Assembly (NCBI GenBank): GCA_017644185.1
Contig: JAEPMA010000016.1
Location: 1-64,000, forward strand
Direction: 5' to 3'
Source of the DNA: Rhodospirillales bacterium
Lineage (GTDB): Bacteria > Pseudomonadota > Alphaproteobacteria > Rhodospirillales > Casp-alpha2
Length of the DNA stretch: 64,000 bases
A model generated the notes under the pieces. The model did no database searches. It worked only from the letters and a program-made list of their open reading frames with translations, and was not told the DNA's origin. The position numbers and the translations under genes were made by a program. Below are positions 8,806 to 18,512 of this stretch, in pieces. How positions within the stretch are numbered: position 1 is the first letter of the stretch; the number at the start of each line of letters is the position of its first letter.

Positions 8806-8895
8806 CCTCATGCTTCGAGATGCTTCGCTCCTCGGCATGAGGCGCACGCTCAATCCTCATCCTGAGGAGGTGCGCAGCGCCGTCTCGAAGGATGG
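8806..8895. repeat. Inverted pair of alphaproteobacterial palindromic intergenic repeats
   Basis: Two related copies lie in opposite orientation. Copy A (8806-8842) is bounded by CCTCATGC and GCATGAGG. Copy B (8855-8895) begins CCTCATCCTGAGGAG and ends TCTCGAAGGATGG. The complement of copy A aligns with copy B (CCTCATGCCGAGGAG..., TCTCGAAGCATGAGG). The family resembles the CCTCATCCTGAGGAG...TCTCGAAGGATG elements scattered in many alphaproteobacterial genomes. Its last bases (GAAGGATGG) may serve as the ribosome binding site of the next gene. Confidence 0.8.
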
Positions 8896-8904
8896 ATCGG
8901 CGTA

Positions 8905-9543
8905 ATGGAGCGCCTGATCCCGTTCTCGCCCGATGTCTATGTCGGCATGTTCGCACGTTATAACCAGGATGCCTGGCCGGCGGCGGCGCTTGCGGTGCTT
9001 CTGGGTTTCGTCACCCTGATCTGCATCCATCGCCGCGAGGTCCGGGCCGGGCATATTCTCGCGTTCAGCGTTGCCACGTTCTGGATGTGGACGGGATGGG
9101 CCTTTCACATCAATCAGTACGCCAACCTGAATTGGGCGGCGGTGATCTTCGGTTGGCTGTTCATTTTGCAGGGCGCGTTGACCGCGTTATGGGGCGGCGT
9201 TCTGGGCAGGTTCAAGATCACGCACGACACCGTCCAGATATGGATCGGCTACACGCTCATGGCCGCCGCATTGATGCTGCACCCGTTGCTCGCCAGTGGT
9301 GCCGGCGACAGCCTCAAAACGGCACAGCTTTTCGGGACCGCCCCCGCGACGACGGCCTTGATCGGTGTCGCGGCGATCTGTTTCGTCGAAGGCAGAAAGT
9401 CTCTGTGGCTTCTGGCGTGGCCATTGATCTGGAGCGGGTGGGACCTGGCATCGGCCTACACGATGGCCCTGACGCGCGACGCCCCCCTGCCGGCCCTCAC
9501 GATCGCCGCGGCCGTCTATCTGCTTCTTCGCGCCCGGCGCTGA
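8905..9543 (+). CDS. DUF6064 family multi-pass membrane protein
   Basis: 212 aa with six or more hydrophobic segments, e.g. residues 24-45, 50-68, 78-98, 110-130, 140-160 and 185-208. The N-terminus (IPFSPDVYVGMFARYNQDAWP) and the W-x-F-H-I-N-QY block in segment 2-3 fit DUF6064. No function is assigned to the family. Its start sits directly after the intergenic repeat. Confidence 0.75.
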   Translation: MERLIPFSPDVYVGMFARYNQDAWPAAALAVLLGFVTLICIHRREVRAGHILAFSVATFWMWTGWAFHINQYANLNWAAVIFGWLFILQGALTALWGGVLGRFKITHDTVQIWIGYTLMAAALMLHPLLASGAGDSLKTAQLFGTAPATTALIGVAAICFVEGRKSLWLLAWPLIWSGWDLASAYTMALTRDAPLPALTIAAAVYLLLRARR

Positions 9544-9552
9544 ATACGATTA

Positions 9553-10806
9553 TCACCGGTCATCGGCGGCGTTGTTCAGATCGCTGATGATTTTCGCGAC
9601 CGCCTTACGGTTCGCCTCATCCGTCAACTGCTCCGAAATCGCCTCCAGGCAATCGATGGTGTGACGGGTCACCTGCCGGTTCGGCGCGATATAGGGGATC
9701 GCACTTTCGAAGATCGCCGTGACGAAATCCTTGAACATGTATGGCTTCGACTTGACCCGCTGATGGCGATTGAAGGTGTCGTTCTCGGTCTCGTGTTCGG
9801 CGAAGTGCAGGATACCGACCTTGAGCCAGTTGATACACGCGATCGCGGTATAGGGGTCGTTGACCCCGGGCGAAAGCGCCCGGGCAATGATCTCAACCAG
9901 CTGATCGGCGACGAACTCGATGTTCTGGTTGACCGTTGGTGATGCGCCGGTGGCGAAGCAGGCCTGAACGCGGGCTTCCGTCTCGCGTGAAAAGTCTTCC
10001 TTGTGCCAGACAGCGCACACCGGATCGCAGTTCGTGACGAACGCACCCGGGCGGCGCAGAATTTCGATATAGAGGCTGTTAAGGGATGCGATCTCGTCCA
10101 GCCGGTCGACGTCGAGCGCCTGGATATAGCCATCCTCGGCAAGGGTGATCTCGGTGGCGTCTTTCCGGTCCGCATCGTCCCGCCAGTCGCCATCGATACC
10201 GGGTGTCTTCACATCCACATAGTTGACGCGGAACCGGCTCTCGATCCCCGACTTCAACGCGCGGCCCAGCTTGGCGACGATCAACTCGATGTTGATGGTT
10301 TCGGGGACGTGATGGATGAAATAGATCAGCACCCCCATGCACGCGAGCGCCAACCCCATCGACGTCGCGATAGAGACATAGGGCGTGAACGCCTCTACCC
10401 CGTCCCCGCCGTCGCGCACGAAGCGGAGCGCGATGAGGGAGAACACGAACGTGCCGATGAAGCACCCGAGGCTGACCTGGCTGCCGCGATCGCGCATCAT
10501 GTTCCCGATCAGGCGCGGGCCAAAATTGCCGGACGCGAACGACACCGCGACCATGGTGATCGAAAACACGACCCCCGCCACCCCGATGATCGACCCCGCG
10601 ATGGTCGATAATATGACCCGCGCCGTATCCGGCTCGACAGCGCGCAGGTAATAGGCCGCAGGCGTGATGCTCTCTTTAAAAACGTGGTCGATCCCGGTGG
10701 TCGCCGCCGCGAGGGCGACGGATAGGAGAAGGAACGCCACCGGGATACACCAGTAGCTGGTCCAGAGGTGCCGGTAGAGTTGCAGAAGTTTCGCGCTCAG
10801 CTCCAT
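9553..10806 (-). CDS. DUF2254 family membrane protein
   Basis: About 417 aa from the ATG at 10806 (a slightly upstream ATG at 10812 is also possible). Four N-terminal membrane segments are visible (around residues 15-40, 65-90, 110-130, 145-165 of this start), including the typical IAGSIIGVAGVVFSITMV stretch, followed by a soluble C-terminal domain with ALSPGVNDPYTA. This is the DUF2254 layout; function unknown. It diverges from ettA. Confidence 0.85.
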   Translation of the reverse strand: MELSAKLLQLYRHLWTSYWCIPVAFLLLSVALAAATTGIDHVFKESITPAAYYLRAVEPDTARVILSTIAGSIIGVAGVVFSITMVAVSFASGNFGPRLIGNMMRDRGSQVSLGCFIGTFVFSLIALRFVRDGGDGVEAFTPYVSIATSMGLALACMGVLIYFIHHVPETINIELIVAKLGRALKSGIESRFRVNYVDVKTPGIDGDWRDDADRKDATEITLAEDGYIQALDVDRLDEIASLNSLYIEILRRPGAFVTNCDPVCAVWHKEDFSRETEARVQACFATGASPTVNQNIEFVADQLVEIIARALSPGVNDPYTAIACINWLKVGILHFAEHETENDTFNRHQRVKSKPYMFKDFVTAIFESAIPYIAPNRQVTRHTIDCLEAISEQLTDEANRKAVAKIISDLNNAADDR

Positions 10807-10965
10807 ACACATCAGCGTATGGGATCGCCGGCTAAAGTCCAGCCCGCAGGCACTGCACCGGGGTGCGCGGCCGTCACCCAAACCGCGCACAATGATTGCC
10901 AGAAGGCCGCTAAAGCGATATCACAACGGCCAAACTCAGACCCAATTCCAGAGGATCGAGCACCG

Positions 10966-12648
10966 ATGGCCAGCTACCAGTATTCCTATGTCATGCAGGG
11001 CGTTTCCAAGACGTTTCCGGGCGGCAAGGAAATCTTGAAGAACATCACCCTTTCGTTCATGCCCGACGCCAAGATCGGCGTGCTGGGCCCGAACGGCGCG
11101 GGTAAATCGACGCTCATGAAGATCATGGCCGGCATCGACACCGATATCTCGGGTGAGGCCTGGGCCGCCAAGGGCGTGCGTGTCGGATATCTGGAGCAGG
11201 AGCCCCAACTCGACCCCAAGAAAACGGTTGAGGAGAACGTCACCGACGGTCTCGGTGGAGTGAAGGACCTGCTCGACCGCTTCAACGAGGTGTCCGCCAA
11301 GTTCGCCGAGCCGATGGACGACGACGAGATGAACGCGACCATCGCCGAGCAGGCGGAGCTGCAGGAAAAGATCGACGCCGTCGACGGCTGGGACCTGGAC
11401 CGCACCATCGAGATCGCGATGGACGCGCTCCGCTGCCCGCCCGCCGACAGCTCAGTCGAAAAACTCTCGGGCGGTGAGCGCCGCCGCGTCGCGCTCTGCC
11501 GCCTCCTACTTCAAAAGCCGGAAGTGCTGTTGTTGGATGAGCCGACCAACCACCTGGATGCGGAATCCGTCGCCTGGCTGCAGCGCCACCTGAAAGACTA
11601 TGACGGCACGGTGGTGATGGTCACCCACGACCGCTACTTCCTAGATAACGTCACGGGCTGGATTCTCGAGATCGACCGCGGCCGCGGCATCCCGTACGAG
11701 GGGAACTATTCGTCGTGGCTGGAACAGAAACAGAAGCGCCTCGCACAGGAAGAACGCGAAGAGACCGCCCGCCAGCGCACCCTCTCCGAAGAACTGGAAT
11801 GGATCAGGCAGTCGCCGCGCGCCCGTCAGGCGAAGTCCAAGGCGCGTATCACCGCTTATGAAGACCTGCTCGCCAAGTCGCAGGACAAGGCGCCCGGTTC
11901 GGCGCAGATCGTCATCCCCGCCGCGCCGCGTTTGGGCGATCTGGTGATCGAGGCGAAAGAGCTCAGAAAAGGGTTCGGCAATCACCTTTTGATCGACGAT
12001 CTGTCGTTCAAAATCCCCCCCGGCGCCATCGTCGGGATCATCGGGCCGAACGGTGCCGGTAAAACGACACTGTTTAAAATGATCACGGATCAGGAAAAGC
12101 CCGACGCCGGCGACATCCGCATCGGGGATACGGTCAAGCTCGGCTATGTCGATCAGTCGCGTGACGCGCTCAACGACAACAAGACCGTCTGGGAGGAAAT
12201 CTCCGGCGGCCTTGACGAGATCGACCTCGGTAAACGTAAGATGCAGTCCCGTGCCTACGTCGCGCAGTTCAACTTCAAGGGCGGCGACCAGCAGAAGAAA
12301 GTCGGCCAGTTGTCGGGCGGTGAGCGCAACCGCGTGCACCTCGCCAACATGCTGAAATCCGGCGCCAACGTCCTCATGCTCGATGAACCGACCAACGATC
12401 TGGACGTCGACACGCTCCGCGCCCTCGAAGAAGCCATCGCCGATTTCGCCGGCTGCGTTTTGATCACGTCGCACGACCGCTGGTTCCTCGACCGTCTCGC
12501 GACGCACATTCTGGCTTTCGAGGGCGACAGCCACGTCGAATGGTTCGAAGGCAACTACGAGGACTATGAAGAGGACAAGAAGCGCCGCCTCGGCGACGAC
12601 GCCCTCGAGCCGCACCGGATCAAGTACAAGCCGTTGACGAGGACTTGA
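10966..12648 (+). CDS. ettA: Energy-dependent translational throttle protein EttA (ABC-F)
   Basis: 560 aa, the usual EttA length. Two ABC modules without membrane domains: Walker A GPNGAGKST and GPNGAGKTT, signatures LSGGERRR and LSGGERNR, Walker B LLLDEPTNH and LMLDEPTND. EttA binds the ribosomal E site and couples translation start to the ATP/ADP ratio. The ATG at 10966 begins MASYQYSYVMQGVSK, the conserved EttA N-terminus. A truncated second copy of its 3' end lies at 21647-21808. Confidence 0.95.
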   Translation: MASYQYSYVMQGVSKTFPGGKEILKNITLSFMPDAKIGVLGPNGAGKSTLMKIMAGIDTDISGEAWAAKGVRVGYLEQEPQLDPKKTVEENVTDGLGGVKDLLDRFNEVSAKFAEPMDDDEMNATIAEQAELQEKIDAVDGWDLDRTIEIAMDALRCPPADSSVEKLSGGERRRVALCRLLLQKPEVLLLDEPTNHLDAESVAWLQRHLKDYDGTVVMVTHDRYFLDNVTGWILEIDRGRGIPYEGNYSSWLEQKQKRLAQEEREETARQRTLSEELEWIRQSPRARQAKSKARITAYEDLLAKSQDKAPGSAQIVIPAAPRLGDLVIEAKELRKGFGNHLLIDDLSFKIPPGAIVGIIGPNGAGKTTLFKMITDQEKPDAGDIRIGDTVKLGYVDQSRDALNDNKTVWEEISGGLDEIDLGKRKMQSRAYVAQFNFKGGDQQKKVGQLSGGERNRVHLANMLKSGANVLMLDEPTNDLDVDTLRALEEAIADFAGCVLITSHDRWFLDRLATHILAFEGDSHVEWFEGNYEDYEEDKKRRLGDDALEPHRIKYKPLTRT

Positions 12649-12689
12649 GCATCAACGTTCGGCGGCTGTCCGCTTACGGTCCCAAGCCA

Positions 12690-13565
12690 TCACTTGATGT
12701 GCGCGTCGAGAAAAGCGCTGATATCGCGCTTCGATGATTCGATGGCCGGGGTATTCCTCGCGATCGTCGCGCCAAGGCCTGAACTGCTGTGAAAATTCCG
12801 GACGTTCGGCAGAAACGTATTTGCGTCCCCATCGAACCCGTGATGCGCCCCAGGGTATATTTTCAATACCGTGGGTGAATTGTTCCGCATTTTCAGGTGC
12901 CGCTCGCACAGCTTCGACGGCGTCCAGTCGTCCGCATCCCCAACCAGGATCAACATCGGAACAAGATACGGGGGCGTGTGGAACCCGCAGTCCGGATAAA
13001 CGGGGATCGATGCGACGATCTTGCCGGGCAAGTCCTCGAACCTGATCTGCTTTGCGTCGCTGACCGCGTCCATCACGGTGCCACCGCCATTCGAGAACCC
13101 CATCAGGATTATTCGTGAAGTATCGATGATTGAGAGCGTCGACAGGTATTTGACGGCGCCGTAGACGTCCTCAACCCTCGCCGTCTGCCGGACACGTTCG
13201 AAATCGGTGCAAATTTCCGAGAAACCGCGAGCATGGAACGAATTCGGTGCGAGGCTTGCGTATCCCCGCGCCGCCCACCAATCCGCCCACATCACCAAAT
13301 TCGATCTTGGCCCGCCGCACCCGTGAACGAGGATCACAACGGGAAACGGGCCGTCGCCCTCCGGCTTCCGGAATTTGGCGGTGATTTGCGGTATTTCCGG
13401 CTCTTTGTCAGGGAAGCGTTTTTTCCAGAACTTGCTGACTTTAAGGTCGCTGGGAAATTCCACGGTTTCATGGTCTTCCGGGATCTCGCTGCTGACGGCA
13501 CTGCCTATGGGCAACAGCACAAAAAATGAAACGATGACAACCGCAGTTAAATGATTGAGATACAT
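12690..13565 (-). CDS. Secreted dienelactone hydrolase-family protein (paralog 1)
   Basis: 291 aa with a signal peptide. Alpha/beta hydrolase: oxyanion-hole HGCGGPRS, nucleophile elbow GFSNGG near residue 160, acid around GDADDW, and histidine in GAHHGFDGD. Members hydrolyse esters or lactones; the real substrate is unknown. AGGGGGG precedes the ATG. It runs convergent with ettA and tandem with a second related hydrolase. Confidence 0.85.
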   Translation of the reverse strand: MYLNHLTAVVIVSFFVLLPIGSAVSSEIPEDHETVEFPSDLKVSKFWKKRFPDKEPEIPQITAKFRKPEGDGPFPVVILVHGCGGPRSNLVMWADWWAARGYASLAPNSFHARGFSEICTDFERVRQTARVEDVYGAVKYLSTLSIIDTSRIILMGFSNGGGTVMDAVSDAKQIRFEDLPGKIVASIPVYPDCGFHTPPYLVPMLILVGDADDWTPSKLCERHLKMRNNSPTVLKIYPGAHHGFDGDANTFLPNVRNFHSSSGLGATIARNTPAIESSKRDISAFLDAHIK

Positions 13566-13704
13566 CTGACCCCCCCTCGTTTTATATCATCCTATCAGAA
13601 TAGACCCTTGCGGCGGGACCGAACGGGACGTTGATTGCCGGCTTCTGACATCAATCGAAGCTGCTTCTCAAAAAAAATTCTCCCCCCTGAAGCCAGAGCA
13701 TGCG

Positions 13705-14628
13705 TTACGAGCACAAATCCGGAAAGAGCGACGCGAAAGTCGGGTCTACGCACCCGTCGGGTTTTCCTTTTCGTTTGCCCGCGCTCGCCTGCGGTTTTTT
13801 ACCGGGATCTCCCAGGATCGGCGTGTTGCGCAGAAACGTCATGACGTCTTTGCGCGATTGCGCGGTCACTTCCGTATCCGGAACCAAGCGAACTCGCCGG
13901 TTTCGATGGTCCAGCTGGTCGATATTCTTTCTGCCATCCCAGCCATGATAGGCTCCCTCATATACTATAAGCCGGACATCCTTTCCCCCGCTCTGAACGC
14001 CTTTGTTGACCATTTCCTCGCATTGCCAAACCTTGGCGACGTAGTCATTGGTGCCCAGGAAAACCGCAATCGGATAATTCGGCCCGAAAGACGGGACCGA
14101 GGTAAGCTCGCAAGGGGGATAAAAGACAACATGCGCCTTCAACGTGAGACCATCGGCCTTGCTCTCGTCGATCAAAGCTGATTCGAGCGCAACTTCCGCG
14201 CCGTTCGACCACCCCATCACGCCAATTCGGTTCTTATCCACCTTGGGATGTGTGGCGATCAACTTCATGGCATCCGCGACATCATAGTAGTCGCCCGGCG
14301 GGGACCCCCTTTTGTCATAGCCGCGCCCGGTAAAATAATCGACGTTGATGGAGGCGATCCCATTCTCGGCAAAAAACTCGGCCCAACTGTTTTGACGATA
14401 GCCTCGACCTCCGGTTCCGTGCATCAGCACCATTGCCGGGAAAGGCCCGTCGCCGGCTTCCGGGATGGTGACATCACCGTACAGGGTCACACCGGACCGG
14501 GATTCGAATGCCACGTGACCTGTTTCGCCTTCCGACAAGCTGGACTTCGTGGTGCTCCAGAAGCCGGTCAGGAAGATGGCGCTAACCGTGCAGACAAAAA
14601 CCGTCGCCAGAGTATTTTTGTTTGGCAT
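13705..14628 (-). CDS. Secreted dienelactone hydrolase-family protein (paralog 2)
   Basis: 307 aa from the ATG at 14628, which has AAGGGG upstream. Hydrophobic signal at residues 7-26. Hydrolase motifs: HGTGGRGYRQNSW, nucleophile GWSNGAE, GTNDYV and the histidine in EGAYHGWDG. It resembles the lipoprotein at 59361-60176 far more than its neighbour at 12690: both share GETGHVAFE/GETGYVAYE, the WQC segment and RLIVYEGAYHG. The C-terminal about 30 residues are a basic Gly/Lys-rich tail ending in a two-cysteine segment absent from the other copy. Confidence 0.85.
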   Translation of the reverse strand: MPNKNTLATVFVCTVSAIFLTGFWSTTKSSLSEGETGHVAFESRSGVTLYGDVTIPEAGDGPFPAMVLMHGTGGRGYRQNSWAEFFAENGIASINVDYFTGRGYDKRGSPPGDYYDVADAMKLIATHPKVDKNRIGVMGWSNGAEVALESALIDESKADGLTLKAHVVFYPPCELTSVPSFGPNYPIAVFLGTNDYVAKVWQCEEMVNKGVQSGGKDVRLIVYEGAYHGWDGRKNIDQLDHRNRRVRLVPDTEVTAQSRKDVMTFLRNTPILGDPGKKPQASAGKRKGKPDGCVDPTFASLFPDLCS

Positions 14629-14782
14629 CGCGAGCCCCTTCAAGATTCTGTTTTCATTGTTGATGTTGCCCCGGAATAGATGGAACGGGGTACGCGCTTC
14701 GCCTCCGGCACAGTCTTTTCACATGTTCGGTGGAAAACGCTTCGATGTCCTTTCTCGACGCTGCCAAGGCCGCGGCTGAAAA

Positions 14783-15271
14783 TTACTGCCATTGTTTCAA
14801 TGCCTGGATGACGTCATCAAGGCTGCTGTATTTGGGATGGCTCTTTGGGGTGATGTACCAGTTTCGATCCCCGTTAATGGCCAGCAACAGAAGCCGCTTC
14901 TTCTCAACCACCACGTCGAAACAGTATCCCGTTTTAAAACCGCGCAGAGACATGGTCCCTTTTGAAACGACATCGTCGAAGCACAGGCGATTGTCTTTGA
15001 TATGCCATTTCCCGCGATACGTCGGCCAGATCGGGTCGAGTGGATGCCGGCATTCCGTATCCGCGATGAAATCGCCGGCGGCGGAAAAAACGGCCTGGCC
15101 CGACCAGGTCTCGAAATAGTTGGCGATGCCGCATGTGGATTCAATATTCCATTCAGCACCGGAAAACAGGTGCCGAAGTTCAGCTTCGTCCTTGACCTGG
15201 GCGGCCAGCGGAACCGGCATCCAAAGCGAGAGAAAGAATAAAGACGAAAAAAAGAAAGTCCGTGTCGGCAT
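14783..15271 (-). CDS. Secreted protein of unknown function
   Basis: 162 aa with a signal peptide (FFFSSLFFLSLWMPVPLAAQ). The mature part has a lipocalin-like or META-like beta pattern (ETWSGQAVFSAAGDF, YRGKWHIKDNRLCFDD, YCFDVVVEKKRL) and four cysteines that could pair. I do not recognise a named family. The Shine-Dalgarno sequence is weak. It lies between the hydrolase pair and the formate dehydrogenase operon. Confidence 0.7.
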   Translation of the reverse strand: MPTRTFFFSSLFFLSLWMPVPLAAQVKDEAELRHLFSGAEWNIESTCGIANYFETWSGQAVFSAAGDFIADTECRHPLDPIWPTYRGKWHIKDNRLCFDDVVSKGTMSLRGFKTGYCFDVVVEKKRLLLLAINGDRNWYITPKSHPKYSSLDDVIQALKQWQ

Positions 15272-15435
15272 TGCGAGTTTGTCCCGGTTTTGCTGACCAC
15301 GATTAAACCATAGGGTTTCCGTGATTGGGAAGGCCCTGGCGGCGCATTGGGGATGCGCAATCGTTTCTATACGCGGGCATTCCGGACGCTAATCGCTTCT
15401 TCATTCCAGGCCCATCGAAGGCAAGCCGCTGCCCG

Positions 15436-15651
15436 CTAGGCGGCACCCCGGCGCACCGCCCTGATGACCAATGGACTGAGGCTGGCGTCCCCCGTGGCGA
15501 TGATCTCATCGAGCCCGGCGCGCATTGCCGGGGTCCAGAAATCATGGATGTGCCCCTTGATGCCGGCGGCCGCCTCGTCATCGGGATAGCCGGAAAAGAA
15601 GTCCGCGATCTGGTTGGCCATGCGGATCAGTTCCTGATCGTCGTTGCTCAT
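15436..15651 (-). CDS. fdsD: NAD-dependent formate dehydrogenase delta subunit
   Basis: 71 aa, the small FdsD type (LIRMANQIADFF, HIHDFWTPAMR). FdsD is needed for assembly or stability of the molybdenum formate dehydrogenase. Its ATG overlaps the fdsA stop (ATGA). In many operons fdsC (fdhD-type sulfurtransferase) sits between fdsA and fdsD; here it does not. Confidence 0.9.
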   Translation of the reverse strand: MSNDDQELIRMANQIADFFSGYPDDEAAAGIKGHIHDFWTPAMRAGLDEIIATGDASLSPLVIRAVRRGAA

Positions 15652-18503
15652 TCCGCCGCCTCGATCCCGCCGGTGCGGTAGCGGGTTTCATGCAACTCGT
15701 CCAGTTCCAGCTGCCAGTCGGACGGCCGGTTGGCGCGCGCCACCTGCACGGCGGTCACCTTGTATTCCGGGCAGTTGGTCGCCCAGTCGGAATATTCGGT
15801 GGTGATCACGTTGGCGCCCGATACCGGGTGGTGGAAGGTCGTATAGACCACGCCCTGCGGCATCCGCTCGGTGAGTTTGACGGGCAACGTGACGGCACCC
15901 ATGCGGCTCTGGATCGAGACCGTATCGCCGTCGTTGAGGCCGCGCTCCTCGGCGTCGAAGGGATGGATTTCCAGCACATCGGTTTCGTGCCACCGCACGT
16001 TTTCGGTGCGCCGCGTCTGCGCGCCGACATTGTACTGGCTGAGTATACGCCCCGTCGTCAGGATCAGCGGGAAACTCCGCGACGTGCGCTCGTCACTGGG
16101 GACAAACTCGGTGATCATGAAGCGGCCCTTACCGCGGACGAAACCCGACATGTGCATGGTCGGCGTGCCGTTCGGCGCGGCGTCGTTGACCGGCCACTGC
16201 AGCGAGCCGTCCCGATCCAGGCGTTCGAAGCTGACCCCCGCGAACGTCGGCGTCATGCGGGCGATCTCATCCATGATGCCGGCGGCGCTCGCGTAATGCA
16301 TGTCGTAACCCATCGCCCGGGCAAGGCGGCAGACGATCTCCCATTCGGAAAGCCCCGTCTTCTCCGTCATCACCGGGCGGACCCGATTGATGCGGCGTTC
16401 GGCGTTGGTGAAGGTACCGTCTTTTTCAAGGAACGAGGTGCCCGGCAGGAACACGTGCGCGTAAGCCGCGGTCTCGTTCAGGAACAGGTCCTGCACCACC
16501 AGGCATTCGAGAGAGTCCAGCGCCGCCTGCACGTGGCGGGTGTTGGGATCGGACTGGGCGATGTCCTCGCCCTGCACGAACATCCCCTTGTACGTACCAT
16601 CGACGGCGGCCGCGAACATATTGGGGATGCGGAGCCCCGGCGCATCGGAAAGCCCAATGCCCCACTCGGCTTCGAAGGACTGCCGCACCGCATCGTCGGA
16701 GACATGGCGGTAGCCCGGAAACTCGTGTGGGAAAGACCCCATGTCGCACGAACCCTGCACGTTGTTCTGGCCCCTTAGCGGATTGATCCCGACGCCCTCG
16801 CGGCCGACGTTGCCGGTCGCCATGGCAAGGTTGGCCATCGCCATAACCATGGTCGAACCCTGGCTGTGCTCGGTCACGCCGAGCCCGTAATAGATCGCGG
16901 CATTCCCCCCGGTAGCATAGAGCCGGGCCGCCGCGCGGATGTCCTGCGCGGCAACGCCGGTCGCTTCGGCGAGCGCTTCGGGGGCATTCTTCGGCTTGGC
17001 GGCGAAGCTGCGCCAGCGTTCGAACTCGGCCGTCTCGCAGCGCTCAGTGACGTATGCCTCGTCGATCAGGTTCTCCGTCACGATCACGTGCGCCATCGCA
17101 TTCATCAGCGCGACGTTGGCACCGGGGCGAAGCTGCAGGTGATGGGTGGCGGCAACGTGCGGGCTTCTGACCAGGTCAATGCGGCGCGGATCGGCGACGA
17201 TCAGTTTCGCACCCTCGCGCAGACGCTTTTTCATGCGCGACGCGAACACCGGATGCCCGTCGGTCGGGTTGGCGCCGATGACGAGGATCACGTCGGCCTG
17301 CTCGACGGATTTGAAGTTCTGTGTCCCGGCAGACGTGCCGAACGTGGTCTTGAGTCCGTAGCCCGTCGGCGAATGGCAGACGCGCGCGCAGGTATCGACA
17401 TTGTTGTTGCCGAACGCGGCGCGGATCAGGCGCTGCACCACGTAGACTTCCTCGTTGGTGCAACGCGACGACGTGATACCGCCGATGGCGTCCTTGCCGT
17501 ATTTTTCCTGGATCGCCTTGAAGCGCCCGGCGGCGAACGAGATCGCTTCGTCCCAATCGACCGGACGCCATGGATCGGTCGTCTTTTCGCGGATCATCGG
17601 TGTGGTGATGCGGTCTTTGTGAGTTGCATAGCCCCACGCGAAGCGCCCCTTGACGCAGGAATGCCCCTCGTTGGCACCGCCCGATTTCGCGGGCACCATG
17701 CGCACCACCTGGTCGCCCTGCATCTCGGCGCGGAACGAACACCCAACCCCGCAGTAGGCGCAGGTGGTGTCGACGTGGCGGCTTGGGGTGCCGTGTTCGA
17801 TCACGGATTTCTCGGACAGCGTCGCGGTCGGACATGCCTGCACGCAAGCCCCGCAGGACACGCATTCAGAATTGAAGAAATCGTCCGCCGCCGCACCTGC
17901 CGAGACCTTGGACGCGAAGCCGCGCCCCTGAATCGTCAGCGCGAAGGTGCCCTGCACTTCTTCACAGGCACGCACGCAGCGCGAACAGACGATGCACTTC
18001 GCCGGCTCGAACGCGAAGTAGGGATTGGATTGGTCGATAGCGTCGGCCCGGTCGCCGTGATGGCGTTCGCCGTCATAACCGTAGCGCACGTCGCGCAGCC
18101 CGACCTCGCCCGCCGTGTCCTGAAGTTCGCAATCGCCGTTGGCGGCACAGGTCAGGCAGTCCAGCGGATGGTCCGAGATATAAAGCTCCATGACGCCACG
18201 GCGGACTTTCTCCAACCTCGGGGTCTGGGTTCTGACTTCCATGCCGTCGCGCACGGGCGTCGTGCACGACGCAGGTGTGCCGCGCTGACCTTCGATCTCG
18301 ACCAGACAGAGCCGGCACGACCCCCACGCTTCCATGGTGTCGGTGGCGCAGAGTTTCGGGATCGACTGCCCCACTTCGCGCGCGGCGCGCATCACCGACG
18401 TGCCTTCCGGAACGGTGACGGCCTGTCCGTCAATCACCAGCGTCACGGTCTTGTCGGACTCGCGCGCCGGGGTGCCGAAATCGGGTTCTCTGGAAAAACT
18501 CAT
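15648..18503 (-). CDS. fdsA: NAD-dependent formate dehydrogenase alpha subunit
   Basis: 951 aa, full length. It oxidises formate to CO2 at a bis-MGD molybdenum centre. Domains in order: a plant-type [2Fe-2S] region (CATDTMEAWGSCRLC), a His-ligated cluster (HPLDCLTC), two four-cysteine clusters (CIVCSRCVRAC and CVSCGACVQAC), the CAYCGVGC cluster, then the molybdopterin domain with the Mo-ligand cysteine in NNVDTCARVCHSP. The ligand is encoded as cysteine, not selenocysteine. It is third in fdsG-B-A-D. Confidence 0.96.
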   Translation of the reverse strand: MSFSREPDFGTPARESDKTVTLVIDGQAVTVPEGTSVMRAAREVGQSIPKLCATDTMEAWGSCRLCLVEIEGQRGTPASCTTPVRDGMEVRTQTPRLEKVRRGVMELYISDHPLDCLTCAANGDCELQDTAGEVGLRDVRYGYDGERHHGDRADAIDQSNPYFAFEPAKCIVCSRCVRACEEVQGTFALTIQGRGFASKVSAGAAADDFFNSECVSCGACVQACPTATLSEKSVIEHGTPSRHVDTTCAYCGVGCSFRAEMQGDQVVRMVPAKSGGANEGHSCVKGRFAWGYATHKDRITTPMIREKTTDPWRPVDWDEAISFAAGRFKAIQEKYGKDAIGGITSSRCTNEEVYVVQRLIRAAFGNNNVDTCARVCHSPTGYGLKTTFGTSAGTQNFKSVEQADVILVIGANPTDGHPVFASRMKKRLREGAKLIVADPRRIDLVRSPHVAATHHLQLRPGANVALMNAMAHVIVTENLIDEAYVTERCETAEFERWRSFAAKPKNAPEALAEATGVAAQDIRAAARLYATGGNAAIYYGLGVTEHSQGSTMVMAMANLAMATGNVGREGVGINPLRGQNNVQGSCDMGSFPHEFPGYRHVSDDAVRQSFEAEWGIGLSDAPGLRIPNMFAAAVDGTYKGMFVQGEDIAQSDPNTRHVQAALDSLECLVVQDLFLNETAAYAHVFLPGTSFLEKDGTFTNAERRINRVRPVMTEKTGLSEWEIVCRLARAMGYDMHYASAAGIMDEIARMTPTFAGVSFERLDRDGSLQWPVNDAAPNGTPTMHMSGFVRGKGRFMITEFVPSDERTSRSFPLILTTGRILSQYNVGAQTRRTENVRWHETDVLEIHPFDAEERGLNDGDTVSIQSRMGAVTLPVKLTERMPQGVVYTTFHHPVSGANVITTEYSDWATNCPEYKVTAVQVARANRPSDWQLELDELHETRYRTGGIEAAE

Positions 18504-18512
18504 GATCGTCTC

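Noticed and set aside
13607-13665. TTGAT...ATCAA pair between the two hydrolases
   Set aside because: The half sites are about 16 bp apart, not 4, so this is not an FNR-type site.
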